From the IMG/VR virus record IMGVR_UViG_3300038456_000063, positions 1 through 52,923 of that record: a stretch of 52,923 nucleotides of DNA; one strand, written 5' to 3'. The notes under the pieces were generated by a model. It made no database searches. It worked only from the letters and a program-made list of their open reading frames with translations, and had not been told where the DNA came from. Numbering within the stretch: position 1 is the stretch's first letter; every line of letters begins with the position of its first letter. The translations under genes were made by a program, and so were the position numbers. This document shows, one piece after another, positions 14,314 to 21,990 of the stretch. The stretch comes from a virus.

Positions 14314-14727
14314 CTAGTCGAGTTGTGAGCGTTCAAGCTCTTCGCGGTCTAGCTCGTCGAGCAGTGCGTCGATGTCGGGAATCCGACCCCACGACTCTTT
14401 CCAGTAATCTTTCCAGTTGGCCTTCTTAAAGAGTTTTCCGTACTCTTCATCGGTGGCGGCGGTCAGTATCCAGATGCCGACACCCTTGGCGTCCCACAAG
14501 GGCCACTTCTGTTTCTGGGCCTTGGTGAAGCAGTATTTCTTCGGTTGCTTGCAGTCGATCCAGCGTGTGCCCCATTTCTCGTGGGCAATGAACAAGTCGG
14601 GAAAGCCGGTTTGATACAAGTTCCCGTGGGTATGTTCCACCATCCAGCCACGGGCCTTGAGGAATTTGATGAGCGCTTGCTGGATGTACCATTCCGGGCC
14701 GTGGGCGGGTTGGCGAATCTTCCTCAC
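14314..14727 (-). CDS. VRR-NUC-type PD-(D/E)XK endonuclease
   Basis: 137 aa. WYIQQALIKFLKARGWMVEHTHGN is followed by TGFPDLFIAHEKWGTRWIDCKQPKK. The E...GxPDL...(D/E)xK spacing with an early helix fits VRR-NUC and related Holliday-junction/structure-specific nucleases; the DCK here is in the place of the usual ExK. The C-terminus is acidic. It lies beside the DNA polymerase, in line with a repair or replication role. The ATG overlaps the upstream stop. Confidence 0.7.
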   Translation of the reverse strand: MRKIRQPAHGPEWYIQQALIKFLKARGWMVEHTHGNLYQTGFPDLFIAHEKWGTRWIDCKQPKKYCFTKAQKQKWPLWDAKGVGIWILTAATDEEYGKLFKKANWKDYWKESWGRIPDIDALLDELDREELERSQLD

Positions 14728-15023
14728 GTTGGCGTCTCCCAGGTCAGGCTCTTCACCAGCCGCCGCCCGCGCCGCTCGACCCGCCAGATGCGGGCGGGCG
14801 TGTGCGGCTTCACGGCATAAGCAAACTCGCCGGCCGCAGCGATGGCGTCGAGCCGGGCGATCAGCGCCGGGTTGATGGGGTCAACCAGCCTGGGTCGTGG
14901 GACCAGTCCCAGGAAATACCAGGGTCGGACGATCTTCCATTCGTACTTGGGGAAGAGGTTGCCGATGAAGGTCCAGCGACGGTCGATCGTGACTTCAATT
15001 TCGTAGTGGTTGACGTATCTCAT
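14724..15023 (-). CDS. Hypothetical protein, 99 aa
   Basis: Begins MRYVNHYEIEVTIDRRWTFIGNLF and contains aromatic-rich KIVRPWYFLGLVPRPRLVDPINPALIARLDAI, ending in a basic segment. Its ATG overlaps the polymerase stop and its stop overlaps the nuclease start, so the three are co-translated. No family recognised. Confidence 0.65.
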   Translation of the reverse strand: MRYVNHYEIEVTIDRRWTFIGNLFPKYEWKIVRPWYFLGLVPRPRLVDPINPALIARLDAIAAAGEFAYAVKPHTPARIWRVERRGRRLVKSLTWETPT

Positions 15024-17530
15024 TACATCATTTCCTTGGCGCGAATCTTGACTGTTTGTGCGGTGCCCTTCTTCTCGGCCCAGGACTCCATTTCCTTGTG
15101 CCAGGTAATACCGATCAACGGCACCTTGGGGCGGAAACTCTCCACGCTCTCGCGGACGACTTCCACGATGGTGTCGCCCAACTCGGGCTTGGTCACGGTG
15201 AGAAGTTCGTCGTGGACGTTCATAATGGACAGCCGTAGTTCACCGATGCCCGGCGGCTGCAAGTCCCACAGCTTGCGTTGCACGGCCTTGGTAATCTGGG
15301 CACCGGGGCTCTGAATCTCGTGGTTGGCAGCGGCCCGCATGTTGGCGGCCTGCATACCGAACGAGGCCCCGTAAAGCGCCGATGACACGGCACCGCCGGC
15401 CGTCTGCACGCGATCGCGCCGCACGACTTTGACCTTCACGCCGGACCAGTTCTTGGGCGGCTTGCGGGCCAGATCGAAGAGGGCCTTGCAGATTGTGTTT
15501 TCCAGGCTGAAGTAGCGGCGGAAGCCCAGGAAGGATTCGATGTACTCGGCCGGGTCCGCCCAGACCACCGCACTGCCCAGCCCGCCGGGCTGTCGCATGG
15601 AGCAGAAGGCGTTGAAGGTCTTTTCGCGGGCCTTGGGGATACCGGGGAATTTTTTGAAGAATCCGTCTTCAGCACGTTGAGCCACTTCGGGCGGAAGGCC
15701 GAATTTGCCCACGAGGGTATTCCAATCCCCTCCGTAAATCATCCCGAACACACCCTGCTTGCCCTTGGTGTACATATCGAACTCGGTGTCAGCCGAGGCC
15801 AAGATGTCTTCGTAGGTCTTGCCGGGGTACATTTCCATGCCGAACAAGGCGTGAATCTTCTTGCCACTGCACAGAGCCGCCCGCAAACTGGGGTCGTTGT
15901 ACACGGCGTCGGCCAGCGTTACCTCAAATGAATCGAAGTCGCCGCCGCAGAGGATGTAGCCGCCCCAGGTGAGCGGGAACATTCGCCGCACGTCTTTGGT
16001 GTGCTTGATGCCTTGCGGATTGAGACCGTCTGCCCCGGCCATGCGGGAAGAGAGAGTACCAATCACCACGAAACTCGCATGGAACTTGCCGGCCAGGAGC
16101 AGCTTGTTGTAAAGTTCCACTTCCTTGGCGGCGATCTTCACGTCGAGGATGTCGCCGGCGCGGACTGCGGCGGGGTGCTTGCCGGCACGCAAGACGCCCG
16201 TGCCGTGGCAGCGGGCGCACGCGGGGTCAGGCTCGTCGCCGCAGCGCGTGCAGGGCTCGTCTTCCGTGACTTCCCAATTCTTGATGGCCTCGATATTCGA
16301 CTTCTTCGTGGAGGCTTCCAGAATCACGCCCTCGGTCTCGTCCATCGCGGACGTGATGTAGGCGCGAACCTCGCCCGGCTTGTTGACGTTGACCGGGGAG
16401 TTGTCCACGATGTACTGGGCCTTCGCCAACAGGTCTCTCATGCCGGGCTTGTCGATCTCGAACCCGTGCCAGCGCACGATGGGGACCATGCAGGCCAGAG
16501 TCGAGTCGTCGTCACCGGGCGTAGGATCGCCGAAGTGATGGTCGAGGGCGCGGGTGTAGACAATATCGTCGTTGGCGTACTCGCGGGCGTCCGCCCGTGT
16601 CGCCCAGTGCTCGATGAATTTGCTGACGACGCCGGGCCAAGCATAACCCAGCAGCTTGTCTTCGCCGGCCTTGGGTTTGGCCTTGGGCTTGACCACTTCA
16701 TCGTCGTCGCGCTCGTCGTCCATGCCGAGGGTGTTGACCGGCACGGGGTCTTCCTCCACGGCGACCTTGATCTTGCCCTTCCGCTTGCCCCAGACTTCCC
16801 AATTCTTCTCCGGCGACGAAACGGCCAATGCTGTGGGCGCATAGCCCAACTCGTAGGGCCGCCAAGATGTGGACGGTTCTACGTCTTTGTAATGGAACTT
16901 AGGCTTGTAGCCGAGCGCGTGTTCGGCCAAGAACTTCAAACCGCCAGCGGGATTGAAGCGCAGCACCACGTCTTTGAAATCGGGGTCAAGGTCGCCGAAG
17001 CGGTCCTTGCGATCAAAGACTTGCCAGCGCGGGGCGTCCGGGTCAGCAGACCGGGCAAAATAGATGGAGTCGAGTTGGATACGATTCTCCAACTCGCTTC
17101 GTAGGGCGTGGGCCAGAGTGGTGGGTACTCGCTTGATGCGAATATCCTCACGGGCCATGAGAGCCTGATAGGGGCCTTTGCGGCTGTGCAGCATCAGGTC
17201 GAGGGCGGCGGCAGGCTTGACGCAGGGGCCGTCCTGGGCCTGCGGTTCAAGCATGGCGATCTCGTTGATATGCTCGCACGGAATCCAGTCGCGCGGGCAG
17301 AGCCGGAAGGTCGTGTAGGTCTTGACGACCATGAACCAGTCGAAGGAGAGATTGAAGCCGACGACGGCGTGCTCGCAAAACCACTCGATCAAGTCGAGCG
17401 TCTCGCCGATGGGATGCCGCCAGACTTCATAGAGCGTAATCGGCCCTTCTTCCACGGCGTACTGGAAGAGAACGGGCGTGCCGAAGAGGCCGCACGTTTC
17501 CGAGTCGAGATAAAGTTTCTTTAGGGCCAT
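15023..17530 (-). CDS. Family A DNA polymerase with 3'-5' exonuclease
   Basis: 835 aa. Exonuclease: LDSETCG (D9, E11), VGFNLSFDW (N60, D64), YANDD (Y318, D322). Polymerase: TLSSRM near 492, motif A CGGDFDSFE (D531), motif B KQGVFGMIYGG (K591, F595, Y599), motif C NVHDELL (D774, E775). Phe at 595 is the dNTP-selective form. The Arg that normally sits four residues before K591 is not obvious here. A four-Cys insert (C427, C430, C438, C441; CTRC...CARCHGTG), zinc-knuckle-like, lies just before the TLSSRM motif, and an acidic/Lys linker lies at 260-290. The ATG at 17530 was chosen because sequence upstream looks non-coding. Confidence 0.93.
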   Translation of the reverse strand: MALKKLYLDSETCGLFGTPVLFQYAVEEGPITLYEVWRHPIGETLDLIEWFCEHAVVGFNLSFDWFMVVKTYTTFRLCPRDWIPCEHINEIAMLEPQAQDGPCVKPAAALDLMLHSRKGPYQALMAREDIRIKRVPTTLAHALRSELENRIQLDSIYFARSADPDAPRWQVFDRKDRFGDLDPDFKDVVLRFNPAGGLKFLAEHALGYKPKFHYKDVEPSTSWRPYELGYAPTALAVSSPEKNWEVWGKRKGKIKVAVEEDPVPVNTLGMDDERDDDEVVKPKAKPKAGEDKLLGYAWPGVVSKFIEHWATRADAREYANDDIVYTRALDHHFGDPTPGDDDSTLACMVPIVRWHGFEIDKPGMRDLLAKAQYIVDNSPVNVNKPGEVRAYITSAMDETEGVILEASTKKSNIEAIKNWEVTEDEPCTRCGDEPDPACARCHGTGVLRAGKHPAAVRAGDILDVKIAAKEVELYNKLLLAGKFHASFVVIGTLSSRMAGADGLNPQGIKHTKDVRRMFPLTWGGYILCGGDFDSFEVTLADAVYNDPSLRAALCSGKKIHALFGMEMYPGKTYEDILASADTEFDMYTKGKQGVFGMIYGGDWNTLVGKFGLPPEVAQRAEDGFFKKFPGIPKAREKTFNAFCSMRQPGGLGSAVVWADPAEYIESFLGFRRYFSLENTICKALFDLARKPPKNWSGVKVKVVRRDRVQTAGGAVSSALYGASFGMQAANMRAAANHEIQSPGAQITKAVQRKLWDLQPPGIGELRLSIMNVHDELLTVTKPELGDTIVEVVRESVESFRPKVPLIGITWHKEMESWAEKKGTAQTVKIRAKEMM

Positions 17531-17576
17531 AACGTAATCGTGGTGAAAGTTCGTGGAGAGCGGGAGCCGGCGACGG

Positions 17577-17762
17577 TCAGGCGGCCTTTTCTTCCTCTTC
17601 CTCGTCCATGAGCCCCTCGGCAACGAGGTTCGCCTTGGCGCGACCGATCTGCCTCAGCGCAGCGGCCATGCCGTTGGCATCCATGTCGGCGGCGCACTCC
17701 ACGAATACTTCGTAGCAGAGGGCCAAAGTCTTCCAGGCTTCACATTGCTGTTTGATGGTCAT
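17577..17762 (-). CDS. Small acidic-tailed protein, 61 aa
   Basis: Begins MTIKQQCEAWKTLALCYEVFVECAAD, helical in appearance, and ends MDEEEEEKAA. It is the first gene after the structured region at 17783-17917 and immediately precedes the DNA polymerase, so its leader probably contains that element. No family recognised. Confidence 0.6.
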   Translation of the reverse strand: MTIKQQCEAWKTLALCYEVFVECAADMDANGMAAALRQIGRAKANLVAEGLMDEEEEEKAA

Positions 17763-17782
17763 GGTTTCTCTCGGGGTTGCGT

Positions 17783-17917
17783 GAGGGCTTCCGGCACATC
17801 GCGTGACTTTCCGCCAGCCACGGCGGGACTATCCTTACGGCCGGGCTACGGTCCACCCCAGTCGCCAGCCATCGCGGTTATGGGATCAGCGTATGTTTAC
17901 GCAGACCGGAAGCCCTC
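17783..17917 (-). ncRNA. Structured intergenic element, candidate RNA or 5' leader
   Basis: The gap between two genes is closed by a perfect 12-bp inverted repeat (GAGGGCTTCCGG at 17783-17794, complement at 17906-17917). Inside are two more perfect hairpins: CCGCC/GGCGG (17811-17815 with 17822-17826) and GCGTA/TACGC (17889-17893 with 17898-17902). On the minus strand a GGCU/AGCC pairing can also form in the centre. This looks like a multi-branched RNA in the leader of the 61-aa gene and polymerase string. I could not match it to a known riboswitch, ribozyme or group I intron core. Strand is inferred from the flanking genes. Confidence 0.5.
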
Positions 17918-17937
17918 CCACACAACATTTCAAAGGG

Positions 17938-18303
17938 TTAGAACACGTCGTAGGTCCAGCCGGGGCCAGCAATGCTGGCCGTGACGACCGGGCCTGTCAG
18001 GAAATCGCCATTACGAAAGTGAAGGAACATCTGCATCGTGCGGCCGATCCAATGGTCGATCCCCACGCTGGCGTCCAGAACGTAGACGCCCCGGAGGTAC
18101 TGGCCAATCGTCGGCTCCCGCAGCAGCGGAGTCGTACTCGCGACCTCGATCAGACACCGCGCAGGATCAAGCACGACGATCTCGAAGAGCAGGCTGTCTG
18201 TCTCGACGATGATGCGTGTGCCCTTTTTCTGCTTTGTCAGGTCGATCCCCGGCTGGGATTTCAGGGCCGCCAGGGCTTCTTCGGGCGTTGGTAGCGTCTG
18301 CAT
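17938..18303 (-). CDS. Hypothetical protein, 121 aa
   Basis: Begins MQTLPTPEEALAALKSQPGIDLTKQ and contains TRIIVETDSLLFEIVVLDPARCLIEVAST and a C-terminal FLTGPVVTASIAGPGWTYDVF; probably a small beta-rich protein. The ATG at 18303 has a good GGAGG site, and copy 3 of the conserved element ends 14 nt upstream. It overlaps the C-terminal reading frame of the ParB-like gene by 137 nt. No family recognised. Confidence 0.7.
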   Translation of the reverse strand: MQTLPTPEEALAALKSQPGIDLTKQKKGTRIIVETDSLLFEIVVLDPARCLIEVASTTPLLREPTIGQYLRGVYVLDASVGIDHWIGRTMQMFLHFRNGDFLTGPVVTASIAGPGWTYDVF

Positions 18304-19171
18304 CGTTTCCTCCACTAAGAGAGTTGCAATCGGCCGCTCTCTGGTTTTCAAGTTCGATGTCTTTTAGCAACTCCTTGTCGCTGACTTCGCCCATCGACCA
18401 CGCCAGGGCTCGCGTCGGCAGGCCGTTGACCCCAAAACCGAACATCTTGAGGATCATGGCGTTGATCTGTTCTTTGGTCCGCCTTGATTTGAAAGTGCGT
18501 TTACACGCATCGGGCAGTCCCGGCAGGCGTCCGCTCTTGCCACCCAATCGGCGGGCCTCGGCCGTCTTGTTGGCGATGAAGACCTGATCGTCCGGGGCCT
18601 CGCGGTGGAGGCGTTCGATGGTCACGGCCGACAAGAGGCCGGCGGCGGCCTGGGCCTGAATCTCGGGTGAGAGGGTCAGCAGGCGAAGACGGGCGGCGAC
18701 CCACTTGGTAGACCGGTTCAAGTCCTTGTGGCCCTGCCGGAGCGTGACGCCCTCGGGGTACAATCGCTGAAGGGCGATGGCCTCTTGCAGCATGTTGAGG
18801 TCTTCGCGCTCAAGGTTCTCGGTGAAGTTCAAGAGGCGGGCCTGATAATCGCTCAGGCCACGGCGGACCATCGCCGGCACGCGGGTCCACTTCAGATAGA
18901 ATTCGACGGCCCGGAAGCGGCGGTGGCCGGCGAGCAGGCGGTATTCGTAGCCCTCGGGCAGGCCGCCCTCAACCTCGGCGACGGGCTGGACCACGACGGG
19001 GAAGTCAAGGCCCTTTAGCTCGGCACCGTCCCCCTTCTGGCGAATGCTGTCGGCAAGTTCGGAGACCGATTCCAGCATGAATTGTCCCCGGCAGTTGAAG
19101 TCAGCATCGTAGTAGATGCTGCTCAACGGCAGGGCGAACACGTCATACTGGGGGAGTCTCTTTGCTGCCAC
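18167..19171 (-). CDS. ParB/Srx-fold nuclease-like protein
   Basis: 334 aa from GTG at 19171, with GGAG before it. The N-terminal ALPLSSIYYDADFNCRG, then EGYEYRLLAGHRRFRAVEFYL (the GxRRxRA box), then RLLNFTENLEREDLNMLQEA (the ENxxRxDL box), match the ParB N-terminal domain. A helix-turn-helix-like stretch follows (LNRSTKWVAARLRLLTLSPEIQ). The last ~45 residues run through element copy 3 and the start of the next gene and look less constrained. It could regulate transcription, bind DNA or partition DNA; the target is unknown. It overlaps the 57-aa gene upstream by 29 nt. Confidence 0.75.
   Translation of the reverse strand: MAAKRLPQYDVFALPLSSIYYDADFNCRGQFMLESVSELADSIRQKGDGAELKGLDFPVVVQPVAEVEGGLPEGYEYRLLAGHRRFRAVEFYLKWTRVPAMVRRGLSDYQARLLNFTENLEREDLNMLQEAIALQRLYPEGVTLRQGHKDLNRSTKWVAARLRLLTLSPEIQAQAAAGLLSAVTIERLHREAPDDQVFIANKTAEARRLGGKSGRLPGLPDACKRTFKSRRTKEQINAMILKMFGFGVNGLPTRALAWSMGEVSDKELLKDIELENQRAADCNSLSGGNDADATNARRSPGGPEIPAGDRPDKAEKGHTHHRRDRQPALRDRRA
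18318..18346 (-). promoter_or_regulatory. Copy 3 of AACCAG-N11-TTGCAACTCTCT element
   Basis: Same two blocks and 11-nt spacing on the minus strand, within the 3' end of the ParB-like gene. It ends 14 nt before the ATG of the 121-aa gene, directly ahead of its GGAGG site, so the transcript would start just after it. This is the tightest promoter-to-gene arrangement among the copies. Confidence 0.65.
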
Positions 19172-19316
19172 CGGCCGTCTCCTCAATATCGACTTGCACG
19201 TCCATCGAATCCAAATCGAGCCACTCACGGAGTTGGCCCTTGACCACTCGCACGACCTCTTCCAGGTCGGTGTCGTCCGGCAACCCGTGAAGTTGCACGC
19301 TCAAGCCGATACACAT
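19143..19316 (-). CDS. Hypothetical protein, 57 aa
   Basis: Frame beginning MCIGLSVQLHGLPDDTDLEE, then VVRVVKGQLREWLDLDSMD and an acidic end. It is coding-like by third-position G/C and fills the gap between the ParB-like and phosphoesterase genes exactly. Alternating hydrophobics suggest a small alpha/beta fold. No family recognised. Confidence 0.6.
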   Translation of the reverse strand: MCIGLSVQLHGLPDDTDLEEVVRVVKGQLREWLDLDSMDVQVDIEETAGGSKETPPV

Positions 19317-19319
19317 GGC

Positions 19320-20096
19320 TCACCCCAGTACCGTGTTGTTGAGCATCGGCCCGCAGTCCCAGTCCCAGACTTGGACCACGCCGTCGCCGATCCAGGCGAA
19401 ACTATTCTTGGCGGCGCACCACGACCCGGAGTTGTGATACCACTCGCCCTTGTGACCCGGCGTATGGGTGTGGCCGCCGATTACCACGTCGCATTCGCCC
19501 TTATCGACGTACTGCTTCAGACCGTCGATCAGTTGCACGTCGCGCGGCTTCTTGCCCCAGAAGCGAGCATGAAAGCTGACCATCTTTTCCAGGGTGCCGA
19601 CCCACAAGTCCTCGACGCTCCGTTTGCCCCGCATGGGGCCGCCGTTGCGGTCTTCCAGAATCCCCGTGATGGTCGTCAGGATGCGGCTCGTGCCCGGCAT
19701 TTCGTCGGCACAGTAGGGATCGGCCTCGTGGCCGTGGACGATCTTCACACGCAGCTTGCCGTCGTTCAGGACGAACGGGGTGGTCATGCTGTCGAAGAGC
19801 GGATGGTTCAGGAAGTGCTTGCCGACGAAATGCAGCAAGTCAACATCGTGGTTGCCGAGGATGTAGACGGCACCCATCGCCGCCAAGCGGTCGAGCAACG
19901 GCAGATAGTGCTCGATGCACCGGCTGAGATTGCACTGCCAGAGATCGAAAAGGTCTCCGGCGATAATCAATCGCCCGGCCTGATCGCCGATGAAATCGAG
20001 GAAGCGGCCGAATTGCTGGGGCCGGTCGCCATAGGCGAAGCGGTCGCGGGGACCGCCATCGCACAAGTGCAGGTCGGAAACGATAAAAGTCTGCAT
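19320..20096 (-). CDS. LpxH-like metallophosphoesterase
   Basis: 258 aa. The calcineurin-like motifs are in order: SDLHLC (DxH), GDLFDLW (GDxxD), LGNHD (GNHD), IVHGHEAD (H) and GGHTHTPG (GHTH). The GDLFDLW and HGHEAD wording resembles UDP-2,3-diacylglucosamine hydrolases (LpxH), but similar enzymes cleave cyclic nucleotides or other phosphodiesters. No lipid A genes are nearby, so a nucleotide or RNA-phosphate substrate is equally likely. The ATG at 20096 lies close to the tRNA cluster. Confidence 0.8.
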   Translation of the reverse strand: MQTFIVSDLHLCDGGPRDRFAYGDRPQQFGRFLDFIGDQAGRLIIAGDLFDLWQCNLSRCIEHYLPLLDRLAAMGAVYILGNHDVDLLHFVGKHFLNHPLFDSMTTPFVLNDGKLRVKIVHGHEADPYCADEMPGTSRILTTITGILEDRNGGPMRGKRSVEDLWVGTLEKMVSFHARFWGKKPRDVQLIDGLKQYVDKGECDVVIGGHTHTPGHKGEWYHNSGSWCAAKNSFAWIGDGVVQVWDWDCGPMLNNTVLG

Positions 20097-20115
20097 GTTG
20101 ATTCTCCAAAGGAAA

Positions 20116-20182
20116 GGCGGTGAGAGGGCTCGAACCTCCGCGCAGGATTTGTGACCTTGCTCTACCGCTGAGCTACACCGCT
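20116..20182 (-). tRNA. tRNA-like sequence, short anticodon region
   Basis: The 67-nt element has an acceptor stem with six pairs (positions 2-7), a normal D arm (GCTC ... GAGC) and a T arm with GGAGG-TTCGAGC-CCTCT. Only 19 nt lie between the D and T arms instead of about 22-23, so no good five-pair anticodon stem with a seven-base loop forms. The anticodon cannot be assigned; it may be a degenerate or non-decoding tRNA. Confidence 0.5.
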
Positions 20183-20190
20183 AAATAAGC

Positions 20191-20262
20191 TGCCGAGGTA
20201 GGACTTGAACCTACGACCACGCGATTAACAGTCGCGCGCTCTACCAACTGAGCTACTCGGCA
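20191..20262 (-). tRNA. tRNA-Asn (GTT)
   Basis: 72 nt with all arms canonical: acceptor TGCCGAG/CTCGGCA, D arm GCTC/GAGC, anticodon stem CGCGA/TCGCG with loop CTGTTAA (anticodon GTT), variable TGGTC, and T arm GTAGG-TTCAAGT-CCTAC. CCA is not encoded. It is adjacent to another tRNA-like sequence. Confidence 0.95.
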
Positions 20263-20286
20263 ATTGCCGGCCGCAGCCGGCTGGTT

Positions 20287-20693
20287 TCAGATGTCCACCG
20301 GAAAGCCTCGGGTGGGGTCGATGCCGTCGTCCCGGTCGTGACCTTCCTCGTCGTCGAGTTCGGTGTCGTCCAGGTCGTCTTCCTCTTCCTCGTCCAGGTC
20401 GAGATCGTCGCAGCCCGTGCAGCCATAGCAACCGGGGTCCATGCCAAGCATGTCGATCAACTCGTCCGCGAAACGCGGGTTCGTAAAGACCGTCTCGATG
20501 GTCCAGTCATGCGTGATCTTGGTCAGATCGTCGATCTGGGCCGCCATGTCCAGGGCGAGTTCTTCCGTGTCGAAGATGGCCACGGCAATGCTTAGGCCAT
20601 CCTCGTTATAGGAGAGGAGCCAGGTGCCGGGGACATCGCCTTCGGTGATACCGCTGAAGACGATGCCGGTGAGATTCTTGGGTGTCCTACTCA

Positions 20694-20694
<1 letters not shown>
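20287..20694 (-). CDS. Hypothetical protein with acidic C-terminus
   Basis: 135 aa. The N-terminal ~80 residues are a compact domain (GTWLLSYNEDGLSIAVAIFDTEELALDMAAQI). GCYGCTGCDD in the middle gives three closely spaced Cys, followed by a strongly acidic stretch (Asp/Glu-rich) and GFPVDI at the end. It overlaps the stop of the all-acidic protein upstream. No family recognised. Confidence 0.65.
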
Positions 20695-20951
<257 letters not shown>

Positions 20952-20999
20952 GGTAGTGCTCCACGAAAAGGACAGGGACAGAACAGGGTAAGTAAAAAG

Positions 21000-21078
21000 C
21001 GGCACCGGCAGGTCTCGAACCTGCAACATTCCTTCCGCCAAACAGGCGGTCGCCACGAGCCACTTGTGCGTCGGTGCC
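21000..21078 (-). tRNA. tRNA-like sequence, irregular D and anticodon arms
   Basis: The acceptor stem (GGCACCG/CGGTGCC) and T arm (GCAGG-TTCGAGA-CCTGC) are perfect. The middle folds as CCGCC/GGCGG, leaving only a five-base loop; read with a seven-base loop, the anticodon would be GTT with T instead of a purine at position 37. The D arm pairs poorly and the variable region is long. Possibly a non-canonical or non-decoding tRNA. Confidence 0.45.
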
Positions 21079-21083
21079 AGTCG

Positions 21084-21374
21084 CTAGCTGTTGGGCTTGC
21101 GGCTTTTCGCCTTCATTTCGGCAATCACAGTTTCGAGTGTCTGGTACTCGCCGTTGGCCATTGCCTCGGCACAGCGGCGGTGCATTTCAGCGTTGTACTT
21201 GACCACCACGTCGTCCTTGGCGAACTCGAAACCAAGCCACTGCCAGGACACGGAAAAGTGCAACTCGTGCCCGGCGTCCCAGAACCACTGTCGCTTCAAG
21301 AGCGGGATGAAGGTCTGGACCAAAAAGAGCGAGTTGGCCAGGAAAGTAATCAAGGGTACAAGCAGTCGAAGCAT
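21084..21374 (-). CDS. Membrane-anchored hypothetical protein, 96 aa
   Basis: Begins with a hydrophobic segment (LLVPLITFLANSLFLVQTFIPLL), a signal anchor, followed by a soluble part with WFWDAGHELHFSVSWQWLGFEF and a C-terminal helical part (MHRRCAEAMANGEYQTLETVIAEMKAK). It lies between the tRNA-like gene and the Pro-rich secreted protein. No family recognised. Confidence 0.6.
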   Translation of the reverse strand: MLRLLVPLITFLANSLFLVQTFIPLLKRQWFWDAGHELHFSVSWQWLGFEFAKDDVVVKYNAEMHRRCAEAMANGEYQTLETVIAEMKAKSRKPNS

Positions 21375-21386
21375 GACAGTCTTTCT

Positions 21387-21977
21387 TTAACGATGGTGTC
21401 CACCGCCGCCGCCATGTCCACCGCCGCCCGGATTGGGCCGAGGGGCGGGTGACGGCCGGGGAGTGGGTGACGGCCGGGGAGCGGGTGACGGCCGGGGAGC
21501 GGGTGACGGCCGGGGAGTGGGTGACGGCCGGGGAGCGGGTGACGGCCGGGGAGCGGGTTGCGGGCGTGGCTCGGGCCGAGGTTCAGGACGGGGTTCAGGG
21601 CGTGGGCCGGGGACGAAGCCGCCGTGCCCGCCGTGTCCACGGCCGTCGCCAATGATGATGGGAACACCAATGATGATGGGGTCCACAATAATGATCGGGT
21701 CTCGGATAACGACGCCTCGCGGCCAGAGGATGCGGCTGCCATCGGGGACCAGGAAGTTGTTGCCGCTCGGGGTGTGGATGATGGAGCCTCGGGGCGGGTA
21801 GATCGGAAACTGAACATACACGCCAGGGGCCATGAGGCACGAGCCATCGGGGATCGGCAGAACGGTGCGGTCCATCAACTGAAGCTGCGAACCGTAGGGG
21901 ATGGTGAAGGTCGTGGCCTTCGCCGTGGTGGCGAAGAGCATCAAGACCAGGGCAAGAAGCATTGCAAGGTATTTCAT
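21387..21977 (-). CDS. Exported Pro/Gly-rich repeat protein
   Basis: 196 aa. A signal peptide (MKYLAMLLALVLMLFATTAKA) is followed by a domain with IPYGSQLQLMDRTVLPIPDGS and IYPPRGSIIHTPSGNNFLVPDGSRILWPRG, then repeats of the PRPSPAPRPSPT type and a Gly/His-rich end (GGGGHGGGGGHHR). The IPDGS/PRGS/TPxGxxFxxPxGS pattern recurs in the next gene upstream, so the two are tandem paralogues. The six-residue repeat is an 18-bp tandem repeat in DNA. Function unknown; probably periplasmic or cell-surface. Confidence 0.75.
   Translation of the reverse strand: MKYLAMLLALVLMLFATTAKATTFTIPYGSQLQLMDRTVLPIPDGSCLMAPGVYVQFPIYPPRGSIIHTPSGNNFLVPDGSRILWPRGVVIRDPIIIVDPIIIGVPIIIGDGRGHGGHGGFVPGPRPEPRPEPRPEPRPQPAPRPSPAPRPSPTPRPSPAPRPSPAPRPSPTPRPSPAPRPNPGGGGHGGGGGHHR
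21451..21558. repeat. 18-bp tandem repeat, six units
   Basis: Six consecutive copies of GACGGCCGGGGAG[T/C]GGGT, differing only at one T/C position in the order T,C,C,T,C,C. That order suggests duplication of a three-unit block. It encodes the PRPSP[A/T]P repeat of the exported protein. Units sit in a coding frame, so this is a minisatellite, not a CRISPR array. Confidence 0.95.
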
Positions 21978-21990
21978 GGAAACCTCCAAA

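Noticed and set aside
15023-17530. Long plus-strand open frames over minus-strand genes (e.g. 16001-17104)
   Set aside because: High GC makes antisense frames long; their translations are low-complexity and lack family motifs, whereas the minus-strand polymerase motifs are clear.
17783-17917. Group I intron or known riboswitch
   Set aside because: A TAAGGATAGTCC stretch resembles part of a group I core, but the partner P7 half and other conserved elements were not found; cobalamin, c-di-GMP, twister and hammerhead patterns did not match.
21451-21558. Regular short repeats resembling a CRISPR array
   Set aside because: The units are contiguous 18-mers with no spacers and encode a Pro-rich protein repeat in frame.
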